DNA from: Oopsacas minuta
Lineage: Eukaryota; Porifera; Hexactinellida; Lyssacinosida; Leucopsacidae
Direction of reading: 5' to 3'
Assembly: GCA_024704765.1 (NCBI GenBank)
Contig: JAKMXF010000099.1
Span: 62,001 to 126,000, forward strand
Length of the DNA: 64,000 nucleotides
A program made the translations under genes and the position numbers. The notes beneath the pieces were generated by a model, which saw only the letters and a list, made by a program, of their open reading frames with translations, did no database searches and had not been told where the DNA came from. Position 1 is the first letter of the stretch. Each line of letters opens with the position of its first letter. Positions 59,101 to 64,000 of this stretch are shown here, piece after piece.

Positions 59101-60550
59101 ATACAAACCAGTAACGTCAATCAATCTAAATCATGAAAGATTTTGGTACGATATAAAGTTATGTGCCAGAACTTATTGGCCACCCTGTAAATACAAATTT
59201 AAAAATTACTCTAGAAGGGGACTTTTGCCTGAAAGTTAAACCTCGCATTTTTCCGTTGGTGTTATGGTCACGGTCACACGTTTCGCTACCCTATATCTAG
59301 TAAAATCTTGAAGGCAAACATCTTCTCTAACTGTTCAGCTGTACAACCATGCGACCTTGCGTGCCCTCGAAATATTTTGGACCAATTTCTAATTCGTTCA
59401 TTCTAATATATTCTATATTTAATACATAGATAATAATAGTCTTAGTAAAAATATTTTGTAACTGAATGTACCCAAACCTTTTTCTATGATTATAGATAAG
59501 CTATATTGATTACATTATAAACAAAACGTGTATGTTCCGTTCCAACTAACTCTTGGCTAATGGCTTTGAAAGTAGCTATTATTATAATGACTAACATTCC
59601 ACAATATCATGAAAATATTCACTTCACTATCTGCTCATAGTCCAGTCATGAGCAAGCTGAAATTCTGTATCCAAATACACAATTTATGTTTTCAACTATG
59701 ATGAATTCCAGAAATAATACTTTCTTAGTGTTTTGAATATGAAAATTATTACCCTACAGCCTGTGCATTTTTTACTGTAGTTTGGCTTTGTCACTTCCGG
59801 GTAATTTAGTAGTCCGTGGTTTAACCAAATCTTGCCATTGACAGTTTTGGCAATTGTCGAGTACGTCAAAAGTACAAATGTCCTTGGAAATGATCAAATA
59901 TCCCGTTTCTGGTTAACATGTATGCACTAACATAGTATATTTAGTGTTGTCTTTTACTGATACTTTAGGTTATATATCCATTATTTCCCAGTATGATTTT
60001 ATTATAATATATTGCTTTTATCTAATTAGACCAATCCATTGTATAGATTTATCAAAAGATGACTTTAACCAAATGGGACGTGAAAGAACTTCTCTCACAA
60101 CGTAATCCATATGTAGATTTGATAATTAAAGAATTTGAAAACACGAAGTATATTTTTGATAAGATCTCACTTACCATCCCTATTCCTGATTTAGTTAAAA
60201 CAATGGTAATAGAAGAATGTTGCTCTCTTATGAATAAATTACTAGTGGAGGGTTTCGCATGTGGAAAAAAATGTACACATCAAGGACGAGCATCTATGTT
60301 GTTTGACTTTAGAGAATATGTTGCACAGATTGAGAAAAATTCTAAACTACGTGTTCCGCAAAAATCTTATGTTGAAGATTATATTCATGCTTTTTACCTT
60401 GACGAAGATGAGATAGATAAATGGATCCAAGAACATAAAGAATATTCCTTATATCAATTGAATGCTTTAACCAACTGTAAATCGACATTCAAGAGAAAAG
60501 CTACCAATAAATTGCTCAATCTTATTGAAAAGGGAACACCGCCACATTAA
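26931..60550 (+). CDS. VPS50: syndetin (VPS50), five-exon gene
   Basis: Spliced gene for syndetin, the subunit that with VPS51, VPS52 and VPS53 makes the EARP tether on recycling endosomes; it is needed for cargo recycling to the plasma membrane and, in worms, for dense-core vesicle maturation. Exons 26931-27139, 39189-39537, 42347-43742, 44652-44929 and 60047-60550 join in frame with GT/AG introns of phases 2, 0, 1 and 0, giving 911 residues against about 964 in human. Conserved blocks: IIESIHRKYF across the exon 1/2 junction, RMEDLKLFIEN and WELCP (about 458-475), LTANTTL with IGRYIQFM (about 560-575), LRRPVY and INYEQ (end of exon 4), KWDVKELLSQ (from 753) and KWIQEHKEYS (about 869-878). 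The acidic linker of the vertebrate protein is mostly missing. Coordinates span introns. Confidence 0.95.
28263..28710 (+). repeat. family B repeat, copy 3
   Basis: Starts GAGCCTTTGGCTCGTCGCTT, then GCATTGCGCCTCGAGGTAT. It includes AACCCCCTTTGTAGCCGTTG and GCGAAATTCGGATTCAGCG and ends CATTGAGATTTACTTTATAGATT. Confidence 0.75.
28850..29432 (-). repeat. family A repeat, full-length copy
   Basis: On the reverse strand it runs from AGCGCGCTTCGCTTGTTAGG through GCTGCGAGACAGC, GGACGCTACGCAACAG and TGTCGCTTTTGATTAG to a TATA/CA microsatellite. Parallel to 30678-31317. Confidence 0.75.
29433..29716. other. spacer
   Basis: Mostly the right arm of the enclosing foldback; otherwise nothing recognised. 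Confidence 0.35.
29725..30531. mobile_element. non-autonomous hAT element, GATC-rich ends
   Basis: 807 bp with ends TAGGGCATCAGGATC and the inverse of TAGGGCATTAGACGATCC, flanked by exact 8-bp copies of AATATTAT (29717-29724, 30532-30539). Subterminal regions are crowded with GATC/GGATC motifs. No transposase frame. A truncated inverted copy lies at 41255-41635. Confidence 0.85.
30678..31317 (+). repeat. family A repeat, full-length copy
   Basis: Reads GAGCTTCGCTTGCTAGGTCG, CTGCGCCACAGCTTAGTACT, GGTCGCTACGCGACAGAATA, ATTATCCATGTTCCATCC, CTATCATGTATATTGGCTGA and GTCCAAGCCTCGAAATTGTC. It ends in a TA/CA microsatellite and TTGCGTTTTAATAATATAGA. Used here as the reference copy of the family. Confidence 0.8.
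31318..32118. repeat. diverged relative of the 55.5 kb foldback region
   Basis: 31875-31990 (AAGGCCTGTCAACCTC, CTGGACCAGGAATTAG) resembles 55478-55545. The rest is AT-rich and unassigned. The hAT insertion at 32127 follows. Confidence 0.45.
32127..33168. mobile_element. non-autonomous hAT (Charlie-like ends)
   Basis: 1042 bp. The left end CAGTGCTTCTCAAACTTTTC and right inverse CAGTGGTTCTCAAACTGGGG are flanked by exact 8-bp duplications CATTAGAT (32119-32126, 33169-33176). There is no transposase frame. Contains the direct repeat AAATTCGGACAAATGCA near 32971 and 32995. Confidence 0.9.
33345..33965. repeat. foldback interrupted by a MITE
   Basis: The left arm reads TTTGCTCGTTGTTGAC, CCATGGATGACGAAT and TTAAGATTATGGTAGAA. 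The right arm, reversed, has CTCGTTCTTGAGTATG, GATGGATGACAAAT and TTAAAATTATGGTAAAA. The centre is near 33810. The left arm is split at about 33484-33723. Confidence 0.7.
33484..33723. mobile_element. MITE nested in a foldback
   Basis: 240 bp with inverted ends GTTAAAGGACAAAAGTATTC (then GATCACTT) and GTTAAAGGACAAAAAGTATT (then CGACCACTT), in a TATA context. The opposite foldback arm reads AAGCTATATACCCGAC without the insert. Probably Tc1/mariner-related. Confidence 0.75.
34176..34362. mobile_element. pogo-like MITE, decayed
   Basis: Left GCAGAGCCTCGTTAATACGA pairs with right inverse TTAGAGCCCCGTTGATACTT, both in a TA context. No coding capacity. Confidence 0.6.
34363..35034. other. spacer with direct repeats
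   Basis: TAATACATTTATTCGGGCTA at about 34800 recurs with changes near 34402 and 35239, suggesting duplicated element pieces. No gene. Confidence 0.4.
35035..35648. repeat. foldback element
   Basis: A 614-bp imperfect palindrome with arms of about 200 bp. AGACTCCTTAAATAGAAGG pairs with CCTTCTATTTAAGGAGTCT. Inner pairs include GTTAGGGAGTCTATTGGTCA with TGACCAATAGACTCCCTAAC. The open frame on its minus strand is not a gene. Confidence 0.85.
35810..36030 (+). repeat. GC-rich dispersed repeat, copy 1
   Basis: CAAGCCCCCTTGAGCACCCC, ATTGTAGCCTCGG and AAGCCTTTATACC resemble 51310-51400 (GCACCCCCATTGTG, AAGGCTTATATACC). It stands out by GC content. SINE-like, but no promoter boxes are convincing. 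Confidence 0.4.
36178..36760 (+). repeat. family B repeat, copy 4
   Basis: Starts ACGACCTTTGGCTCGCCGCT. It contains two or three internal copies of a 120-130 bp segment with CAGCATxCxCGxxTACC and TTGTTTACTTTAT, then GCGAAATTCGGATTCAGCG. It lacks the terminal microsatellite at the far end; a family A fragment follows. Confidence 0.75.
36770..36893 (-). repeat. family A fragment
   Basis: On the reverse strand AGCGCACTTCGCTTGCTAGG, CGCTGCGGCGATTCAGC and GTCGCTACGCGAAGG correspond to the 5' end of family A. Confidence 0.7.
36894..37329. other. spacer
   Basis: AT-rich. The 86-residue open segment 37056-37316 is hydrophobic but has no family resemblance. Confidence 0.35.
37330..38006. repeat. foldback element
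   Basis: Outer arms: GCATTCTATCACTAAG, CAATGGTATTGACTGATGG and AATTCTATTAGTTG on the left pair with CAACTAATAGAATT, ATCAATCAGCACCATTC and TATAGAATG on the right. The centre resembles the 33345 and 55551 foldbacks (GTAGTGACCATGGGTGG). Confidence 0.7.
38069..38663. repeat. foldback element
   Basis: TCATCATCTGTATACGTAAT, AAGCTATTTTTGG and TGTAGTTGTTTCGAAAA on the left pair with TTTTTTGAAACAACTACA, CCAAAAATAGCTTATTACGT and CAGATGATGA on the right. Confidence 0.75.
38664..39188. other. 3' end of intron 1
   Basis: No gene. It ends in TTTATTAG, the acceptor used for exon 2. Confidence 0.5.
39189..39537 (+). CDS. VPS50: VPS50 exon 2
   Basis: Encodes residues 70-186 of the N-terminal coiled tethering domain. 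It contains YMEEVTRLVNIQSSLQKA, parallel to the YVKELERVTSLQTGLQLA block of vertebrate syndetin, and GLGILLSFRRMERL. The acceptor TTTATTAG is followed by G completing the exon 1 codon; the donor is CAG|GTATGC, phase 0. An upstream in-frame ATG at 39178 is intronic and is not a start. Confidence 0.9.
40070..41113 (+). repeat. family A repeat with internal extra DNA
   Basis: The 5' part 40070-40435 (CGCTTCGCTTGCCTGGCCGC, TTATCCATGGTCCATCC, GATTACTTCAGGACATTTG) and 3' part 40845-41113 (CTATCATGTATATTCGCTGA, GCCCAAGACCCTAACTTGCC) match 30678-31317. About 400 bp between them is unrelated. Ends in a (TA)n tract at 41083-41113. Confidence 0.7.
41255..41635 (-). mobile_element. truncated copy of the GATC-rich hAT
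   Basis: The reverse strand reads GGCATTAGGATCTTTCGATC, GTAGGATCGATATCGTGATC and TGTGGGATTTACATATAT, as in 29725-30180. The distal end is missing. Confidence 0.75.
42347..43742 (+). CDS. VPS50: VPS50 exon 3
   Basis: Encodes residues 187-651 plus one base. It begins LSLVKTLHRADLWLKERL, matching LRTIKTLQRTDVRL of vertebrates, and continues through CMIFLRALNSFHNYSC, the helical mid-region, RMEDLKLFIENESWELCP, a short low-complexity linker (about 510-550) and TANTTLITLKYIGRYIQFM. The acceptor is TATATAG and the donor AGT|GTAAGT, phase 1. The exon is unusually long for an animal VPS50. Confidence 0.93.
43743..44651 (+). other. VPS50 intron 3 (0.9 kb)
   Basis: Phase 1, GTAAGT to TATTATTAG. 43833-44032 is the 3' part of family A, including a poly-C run at about 43912-43925 and the tail ATTGCGTTTTAATTCTATAG. 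The remainder shows nothing recognised. Confidence 0.85.
44652..44929 (+). CDS. VPS50: VPS50 exon 4
   Basis: Completes codon 652 and encodes to residue 744. Reads FGLKQRIVGVESLLFLSEQL, parallel to [20 protein letters not shown] in vertebrates, then SFYSQCIEISYGLRRPVY and YAINYEQ. It is the start of the C-terminal syndetin domain. Donor CAG|GTATTT, phase 0. Confidence 0.93.
44945..45370. repeat. TA/CG microsatellite and TGACTC-rich segment
   Basis: 44955-45000 is a tatacg/tatata tract. 45010-45370 repeats ACTCGATGACTC and ATGACTCATGAGTCAT-like palindromic motifs many times, suggesting decayed inverted-repeat DNA. Confidence 0.55.
45712..46325 (+). repeat. family A repeat, full-length copy
   Basis: GCACTTCGCTTGTCGGGTCG, GATATACTCAGCACTACGGG, ACCTCAGGAAATTTGTCACA and TCGTCCAAGACTCGAATTTG follow the order of 30678-31317. 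It lacks the final microsatellite. Confidence 0.75.
46437..47522. repeat. foldback with inserted family B fragment
   Basis: The left arm 46437-46630 (TTTTCGATTATTCCATTTTA, AAACTCATTGATTGGAT, AGTAATCAAATATTTACAA) pairs with 47280-47522. Between the arms, 46895-46935 is a family B fragment (CCGAATTTCGCATTTTCAAG). Confidence 0.75.
47523..49282. other. intronic DNA without recognisable feature
   Basis: 1.8 kb of AT-rich sequence. 48660-48710 (ACCGTATTTCCCAGGATCAG) has the look of a transposon end, but no partner was found. Confidence 0.35.
49283..49909. mobile_element. probable non-autonomous hAT
   Basis: Left CAGTGGTTCTGAATCATTTT, then GCGTACCCC, pairs with right inverse CAGTGGTTCTTAACCGAGGG, then CGTACCCC. 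Flanking 8-mers are not identical, so the duplication has decayed. Inside, 49380-49590 has CTCGCTAATCCGAA-like motifs. Confidence 0.6.
50130..50573. mobile_element. non-autonomous hAT with intact duplication
   Basis: 444 bp. Left CAGAGGTCCCCAACCTACGG and right inverse CAGCGGTCCCCAACCTTTTA are flanked by exact 8-bp copies of ATTTAAAT (50122-50129, 50574-50581). No coding capacity. Confidence 0.85.
50582..52080. other. intronic DNA with one GC-rich repeat
   Basis: 51305-51420 is the second copy of the GC-rich repeat seen at 35810-36030. Short open frames here (for example 51113-51307) have no recognised family. Confidence 0.4.
52081..52230 (+). repeat. possible tRNA-derived SINE head
   Basis: 52088-52099 TAGCTCAGCTGG is a perfect A-box consensus. 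44 bp further, GGGTTCTGACA is a half-conserved B box, at the spacing seen in tRNA genes. The acceptor stem does not pair, so this is not a functional tRNA. Downstream, AGATCCCAACTGGG and CCCAGTTGGGATCT form a stem. Confidence 0.4.
52231..54956. other. intronic DNA, mostly unassigned
   Basis: 54480-54610 contains, inverted, motifs also found at 52265-52315 (TTTAATTTGACTC and CTAATAGGAATxTxxGAT), hinting at a decayed inverted-repeat element between them. No gene. Confidence 0.4.
55551..56658. repeat. 1.1 kb near-perfect palindrome
   Basis: From AATGGTTTCATATCGCACAA to TTGTGCGATATGAAACCATT the two halves pair along almost their full length, centre near 56195. The left half carries an extra MITE at 55593-55778. 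The same family contributes the foldbacks near 27840, 33345 and 37330. Confidence 0.9.
55593..55778. mobile_element. pogo-like MITE in the palindrome
   Basis: 186 bp with ends CAGTAGAACTCGGATAAGAC, both flanked by TA (55591-55592, 55779-55780). The opposite arm reads CTAAGTAAGTGTATTCC with a single TA at the matching point. Confidence 0.9.
56999..57560 (-). pseudogene. transposon-associated protein remnant, family not named
   Basis: A 141-residue open frame (57424-56999) plus an upstream continuation across a stop (DYPSSDGGTTITEYSKIMFS at about 57550-57480). PWANVTPSLHKLLAHSSELI followed by GLKTSSEECLDSVNNHVRN resembles the HK(V/L)L.H...LSEEA...N domain that recurs in repetitive, transposon-type proteins of many invertebrates. 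I do not know its biochemical function. N- and C-terminal parts are missing. Confidence 0.5.
57881..59187 (-). mobile_element. mariner-type element, DD37D
   Basis: 1307 bp with perfect 27-bp inverted ends (CAGGGTGGCCAATAAGTTCT then GGCACAT) and TA on both sides (57879-57880, 59188-59189). Encodes one transposase on the minus strand. The exact ends and nearly open frame suggest a recent insertion. Confidence 0.95.
58002..59025 (-). pseudogene. DD37D mariner transposase with one frameshift
   Basis: The natural start is ATG at 59025-59023, giving MEKERSAIVELFQKGK. The frame then shifts by one base in an A run at about 58974-58979 (GGGAAAAAAC) and continues open for 330 residues to 58002. Two helix-turn-helix regions lead to the GRP motif (TGRPVS). 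Catalytic residues counted in the long frame are D140 (LFSDEK), D234 (FQQDGAPAH) and D272 (SPDLNPLDF), with 37 residues between the last two, defining the DD37D group. One extra A is the only lesion seen; it could be a real mutation or a homopolymer sequencing error. It is read as cut-and-paste at TA sites. Confidence 0.9.
59820..60046 (+). other. 3' end of VPS50 intron 4
   Basis: AT-rich; ends with the acceptor TTGTATAG. Confidence 0.6.
60047..60550 (+). CDS. VPS50: VPS50 exon 5 (terminal)
   Basis: Encodes residues 745-911 and the stop. Reads KWDVKELLSQRNPYVDLII, parallel to KWDVKEIMSQHNIYVDALL of vertebrates, then VEGFACGKKCTHQGRASM, DYIHAFYLDEDEIDKWIQEH and a short basic C-terminus. This is the C-terminal syndetin domain. 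The upstream acceptor TTGTATAG keeps four codons before the internal ATG at 60059, which is not a start. Confidence 0.95.
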   Translation: MYQKMTLTKWDVKELLSQRNPYVDLIIKEFENTKYIFDKISLTIPIPDLVKTMVIEECCSLMNKLLVEGFACGKKCTHQGRASMLFDFREYVAQIEKNSKLRVPQKSYVEDYIHAFYLDEDEIDKWIQEHKEYSLYQLNALTNCKSTFKRKATNKLLNLIEKGTPPH

Positions 60551-60601
60551 TTTTCTGGATTTAGTATATATTTGTATGTGTTTTCCTACCAATTATAGAT
60601 G

Positions 60602-60607
60602 ATTAAA
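60602..60607 (+). promoter_or_regulatory. candidate poly(A) signal of VPS50
   Basis: ATTAAA 52 bp beyond the stop codon, in AT-rich DNA. It is the commonest variant of AATAAA. Confidence 0.4.
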
Positions 60608-61527
60608 TATACTATTGTTTATTTTACTATAGTATAATTGGGTTATGGGGAGAGGCGTAGGCAGGGTGCGGCAAAGGCAGCACTTGATGTACCTAAATTT
60701 CGTGTTCCCGCCAAAACTTTACAAAGAAATGTCACAGTTGCGATATTGCCACCTGTATCGCATATTTGACGCGCCTTTGCTGTACCATAGCGCTTTCCTA
60801 GCTACGTCTGTTAATGGGATGATTCTTTGTTTCGTAGAGTCGAAATTTTACCAATTTTTGAAAATGGCATTTGGTTGATTTTTATTTATATGAAACTTTG
60901 GTTTGTAAATGTGGAACAAACCCCAAGATCTAGTTTTAAATATTCGAGACTTGGTGTACTTATTTACTGCTAGGTATGTGAAGGAAGACCACTTTGACTA
61001 TCCTCATATTGCAACAACTATGCCTCGTATTAGTTGCGAATTGAACTTTCTTAGGGTTTCCTGATATGATGGAATTCATTGCGACCGCAAATCCAACGTT
61101 TAGTTTGTTTTATTTTCCTATTTCTTCTTAAATTATCTTTTATTCATCCATCCTGGATAAATATTCAGCATATATGCTGAAAATCAACTTATTACCTCAT
61201 TTTCATACTTTTTCCTATATCGACTTTACTATGGTATATTCGCCCATTATTCAAAACCTATCCGCATTAAAAAAAACCTGTGCAAATGCAATTATTGCAG
61301 CCAGTTCATAATCCCATCGTAGCTGGATTGTGCATTGGCTAAATCTCCTTAAGATTTGGGAATATTTCCTTATTACATTACTTCGATTTAGATATACAAA
61401 ATACCAATGGAATAGTTACGGTTTCATTACGTAATGTATAGATGGTAAATAATTGATGTTTCACGGGTGCATGTCACGAAATGGTTGGTCGACCTAACCG
61501 AATGTTTCAGAGGACCAATTATTTCAG
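60608..61527. other. intergenic spacer
   Basis: 60640-60790 is GC-richer and transposon-like (GGCGTAGGCAGGGTGCGGCA), but no partner end was found. The rest is featureless. Confidence 0.35.
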
Positions 61528-63245
61528 CTATTTTTGATCCTCATTCTTAACTAGAATATTGATGCCAAACAAATATGCCGCAGCCATAATTTCATAATCT
61601 ATACCCCAAGTATTCAGGATGGTCGTGGTTGATAATTCAAGGTAATCTTCTATACAATTAATCCCCTTTGTGGAAATTTTTATTGAATAGATTCCCAACA
61701 TTTTACGTACTGCCCCCACCATACAATTCAGATTAACTCTCGAACTTGAATGTGGGATTTCTGCGATCCAGTTATTGAGTAAAAATACGTGCTGAATCCA
61801 AAAATTCCATCAGGAACGATATATTTTGTTTTTGCTGGAATGTAAGACGACATATACAAGTTTGATATAGTTATCATCATGCTCACATTTCAGCCGTCTT
61901 GCTCTTTTAAATTTGTATAACCCCCTTTGCAAGGATTTGAATACATTACAAAATGACTTTCGCACCGAAATTCAGGAATCCTCAGCGATTTCGTTACCTA
62001 AAACCATTTCTTGAGATAATTAGTCGCTACTTTCAATGATTATCCTGCTCCATTCTTTGAATCATAATCTTTCAATTCTTTATCTTTGGCTTTAGCTATG
62101 GTCTTTTCTTCAGGATATTATACTTTCACCCTGAATTTCTATTATGTCAAAATATGTGTTTTCTGGAAGAACATGTCATTTACTTTGTTTACCTGGTGAC
62201 CGGTCGGCCCTATATTTTCGTGGGACAAGCTAATCCGCCCATCAGAAATAGAACTAATATTGTTGTTATCCAAAATCTGGCCCTGTATCTGTATTTGCAT
62301 CAATATGGAGTATAGCTACTCTACATAGCCTGAAATAGTGTGTATTTAGTAGAAGGTAGTATTATATACATATACGATTTCTGAGTTATTAATATCCCAT
62401 GAAGCTTTTATATTTTGAGTAAATTGTCAATAGAAATTTTCATTATTTGATTTAATCTCTTATCTAAACAATTGGCTTGTGGGTGGTAAGCTGTAGTTAA
62501 CCTATCCTCCATCCTCATTTGATTCTCAAATTCTTTATTCACTTTGTTGTTAAATTCTCTTCCTTGGTCTATTGTTACCATTATAGGTTACCTCAGTATT
62601 AAGAATATCTGTGAATTGAATGTGAATAAATATTCTTGAATAATAGCATAAATATGATGAAAATTACTTGTTTTAAGTATGAGACCCTATTGATTCTTTT
62701 GTAGGAAAGGCCTTGGTCTGTCCATATTTTGTGAAATAGTATGCCATCGTTAGTATGAAACAGTTGCCCTTTCCTGTAGTTGGAATAGTTTCCCAACAAA
62801 CCTATGCCAGCATGAAATATCAGCGATTTACAGAAATGGGAATATCTATCTAGAGTGGGCTTGGAGTTCACACTTTTGAACAAATAACAGCCGTCTACCC
62901 AAGGTTGTTATACATATAGTAGATTAAATATAATGATAACTCATATAAGTATTTACATACCTTCTCTTTTTTGCTGAATTATTCCTTTCTGGTTGCAATT
63001 TCTCAGAACAGAAATTTTCCTGTCTTTTCTTTCCAAAGGGGCCAGGAATAATATCATTATAGCAAGCATCTAATATTTTCTTCTAATATTCAGTTGTTAT
63101 AAGTTTATCATTCTATTATTCCTTTGCACATATACTAGGCTCTCATCTAAGATCATTTTGGAAGCACGAAGCCTTGTTGATCTTTTATATCAGTATTTGA
63201 GGGTATGACTTTGTTTGGAGATAATCAATAGCAAAATCCAAAAGG
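61528..63245 (-). pseudogene. Ginger1-type transposase relic: integrase plus OTU domain
   Basis: Read from 63245 downward in shifting frames: a YP-type motif (IDYLQTKSYPQ, near 63235), an integrase zinc-finger remnant (ACYNDIIPGPFGKKRQ, about 63075-63025), TKYGQTKAFPTKE (about 62725-62685), and a clear integrase core, DQGREFNN with TTAYHPQAN (62580-62470). Downstream, 61850-61528 reads an OTU-type cysteine protease domain: GFSTYFYSITGSQKSHIQVR, then WGIDYEIMAAAYLFGINILV. The expected catalytic Cys of DGNC reads DGIF here, so the protease is dead. A gypsy-like integrase followed by OTU is the published architecture of Ginger1 cut-and-paste elements. Termini were not found. Confidence 0.7.
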
Positions 63246-64000
63246 GCAATTAATTTCTCCTAGTGATCAGTCTTATCCAACAGGAAAAGACATTGAATGT
63301 AATATAAATAATATTGTTGATAAGCTTAAGGTTTGAAGATAATATACCTACTATCAATTTCGGATGTAAATAATCAGTTATAAGCCTAGAGGAGCGTGTG
63401 GAATTCCTAGATAACTCCTTGGTTATCTTTCGGCAAGAAGGGTTTTGACAAGATTGCCTTTTGGTAAGATCAGTTGCTTATCTCGGAAGGTGATTTGGGT
63501 GTTCAACCATACCTCATCTTGACACTTGTTCCTAGAGGAGGAATTTTGTTGACTTGATTTAATTCATCGATTTATCTCTTAATTATCGCCTGCCCAGAGC
63601 GAGTAATGTAATTTACACTGCTTTTCACTATTCATCGAATTGGTACTCTAAGTCAGCCATTCGACATGCCTTTGAACATTATTTGTACTCTGCAGGTTTC
63701 ATGTTACCAGCTGTTTGGCAGAAAAATCTTCCACTTCTTTAAATATTAAAAGCCTCCTTGACCCCACCAAACACTGCAACAAATTTCCATGGTATATGTC
63801 ACCTTTCATTGCACCAAAAAATTGTTTCCAAATTTGTTGCACAATGTATGATAAGAATTTCATGCAACAATGTTGCCAGAAACCTTTTGCATGGAAATAG
63901 GAACATGTTCTATTTCCTGCAACAATATATCATGAAAATTTATCTTATTCATGCAACATTGCTGCACCCCAAAAAGTGAGTAAGTATCAGCAGAATATAC
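63246..64000. other. distal flank
   Basis: Protein-like fragments on the minus strand near 63420-63480 may extend the Ginger relic. 63770-63965 repeats TGCAACA and CATGCAACAATGTTGC-like palindromic words. No gene can be supported. Confidence 0.4.

Larger units (their letters stand above)
54957..59819. mobile_element. candidate 4.9 kb element with about 60-bp inverted ends
   Basis: 54957-55018 (CCACGGACTATTATATTACC, GTGACAAAGCCAAACCACAG) pairs inverted with 59758-59819 (CTGTAGTTTGGCTTTGTCAC, GGTAATTTAGTAGTCCGTGG). Inside are a 1.1 kb foldback, a transposon-like coding remnant on the minus strand (57424-56999) and a nested mariner. No target duplication was recognised, so the boundaries may instead be arms of another foldback. 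Confidence 0.5.
44930..60046 (+). other. VPS50 intron 4 (15.1 kb)
   Basis: Phase 0, GTATTT to TTGTATAG. Contains microsatellite, family A, foldbacks, two non-autonomous hATs and a large inverted-repeat element with a nested mariner. No host gene is recognised inside it. Confidence 0.85.

Overview
This is nuclear DNA of an animal: AT-rich, intron-bearing and packed with transposable elements. The evidence is a spliced ortholog of the EARP/GARP-type tethering subunit syndetin (VPS50), an animal-type mitochondrial ribosomal protein mL64 (CRIF1), and animal transposon classes (P, MULE/FLYWCH, hAT, mariner DD37D, Ginger1, Ty3/gypsy). Both host proteins are divergent from the vertebrate ones, which fits a fast-evolving invertebrate; the sequence does not let me name the species.

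Layout. 1-3850: a MULE element with an intact 535-residue transposase (FLYWCH, MULE DDE, C-terminal RING) between long inverted repeats whose outer parts are arrays of a 20-21 bp unit. 4055-8675: a foldback repeat split by a degenerate P element (THAP-type transposase, exact 8-bp target duplication), itself carrying a pogo-like MITE. 8753-9388: intronless mL64 gene, minus strand. 10030-26000: accessory DNA made of nested relics, namely an unassigned element split by a palindromic MITE, PHD-finger remnant, second P relic, gypsy gag/protease/integrase pieces interrupted by a MULE relic, a hAT relic, and short repeat families. 26931-60550: VPS50 on the plus strand in five exons (209, 349, 1396, 278 and 504 nt; intron phases 2, 0, 1, 0; 911 codons), whose 12 kb first and 15 kb fourth introns are filled with foldback elements, non-autonomous hATs, two dispersed families (called A and B here) and a nearly intact DD37D mariner. 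61528-63245: a minus-strand relic joining a gypsy-type integrase to an OTU protease-like domain, the architecture of Ginger1 DNA transposons.

The two host genes have housekeeping roles: VPS50 in endosome-to-surface recycling, mL64 in the mitochondrial large ribosomal subunit. Almost everything else is mobile DNA. A recurring pattern is that insertions sit within inverted-repeat elements, so the opposite arm keeps the sequence of the unoccupied site. This holds well for the P element at 4100-8185 and the MITE at 55593-55778, and more weakly for the MITE at 33484-33723.

All calls come from reading the sequence and recognising families; no database or structure search was run.
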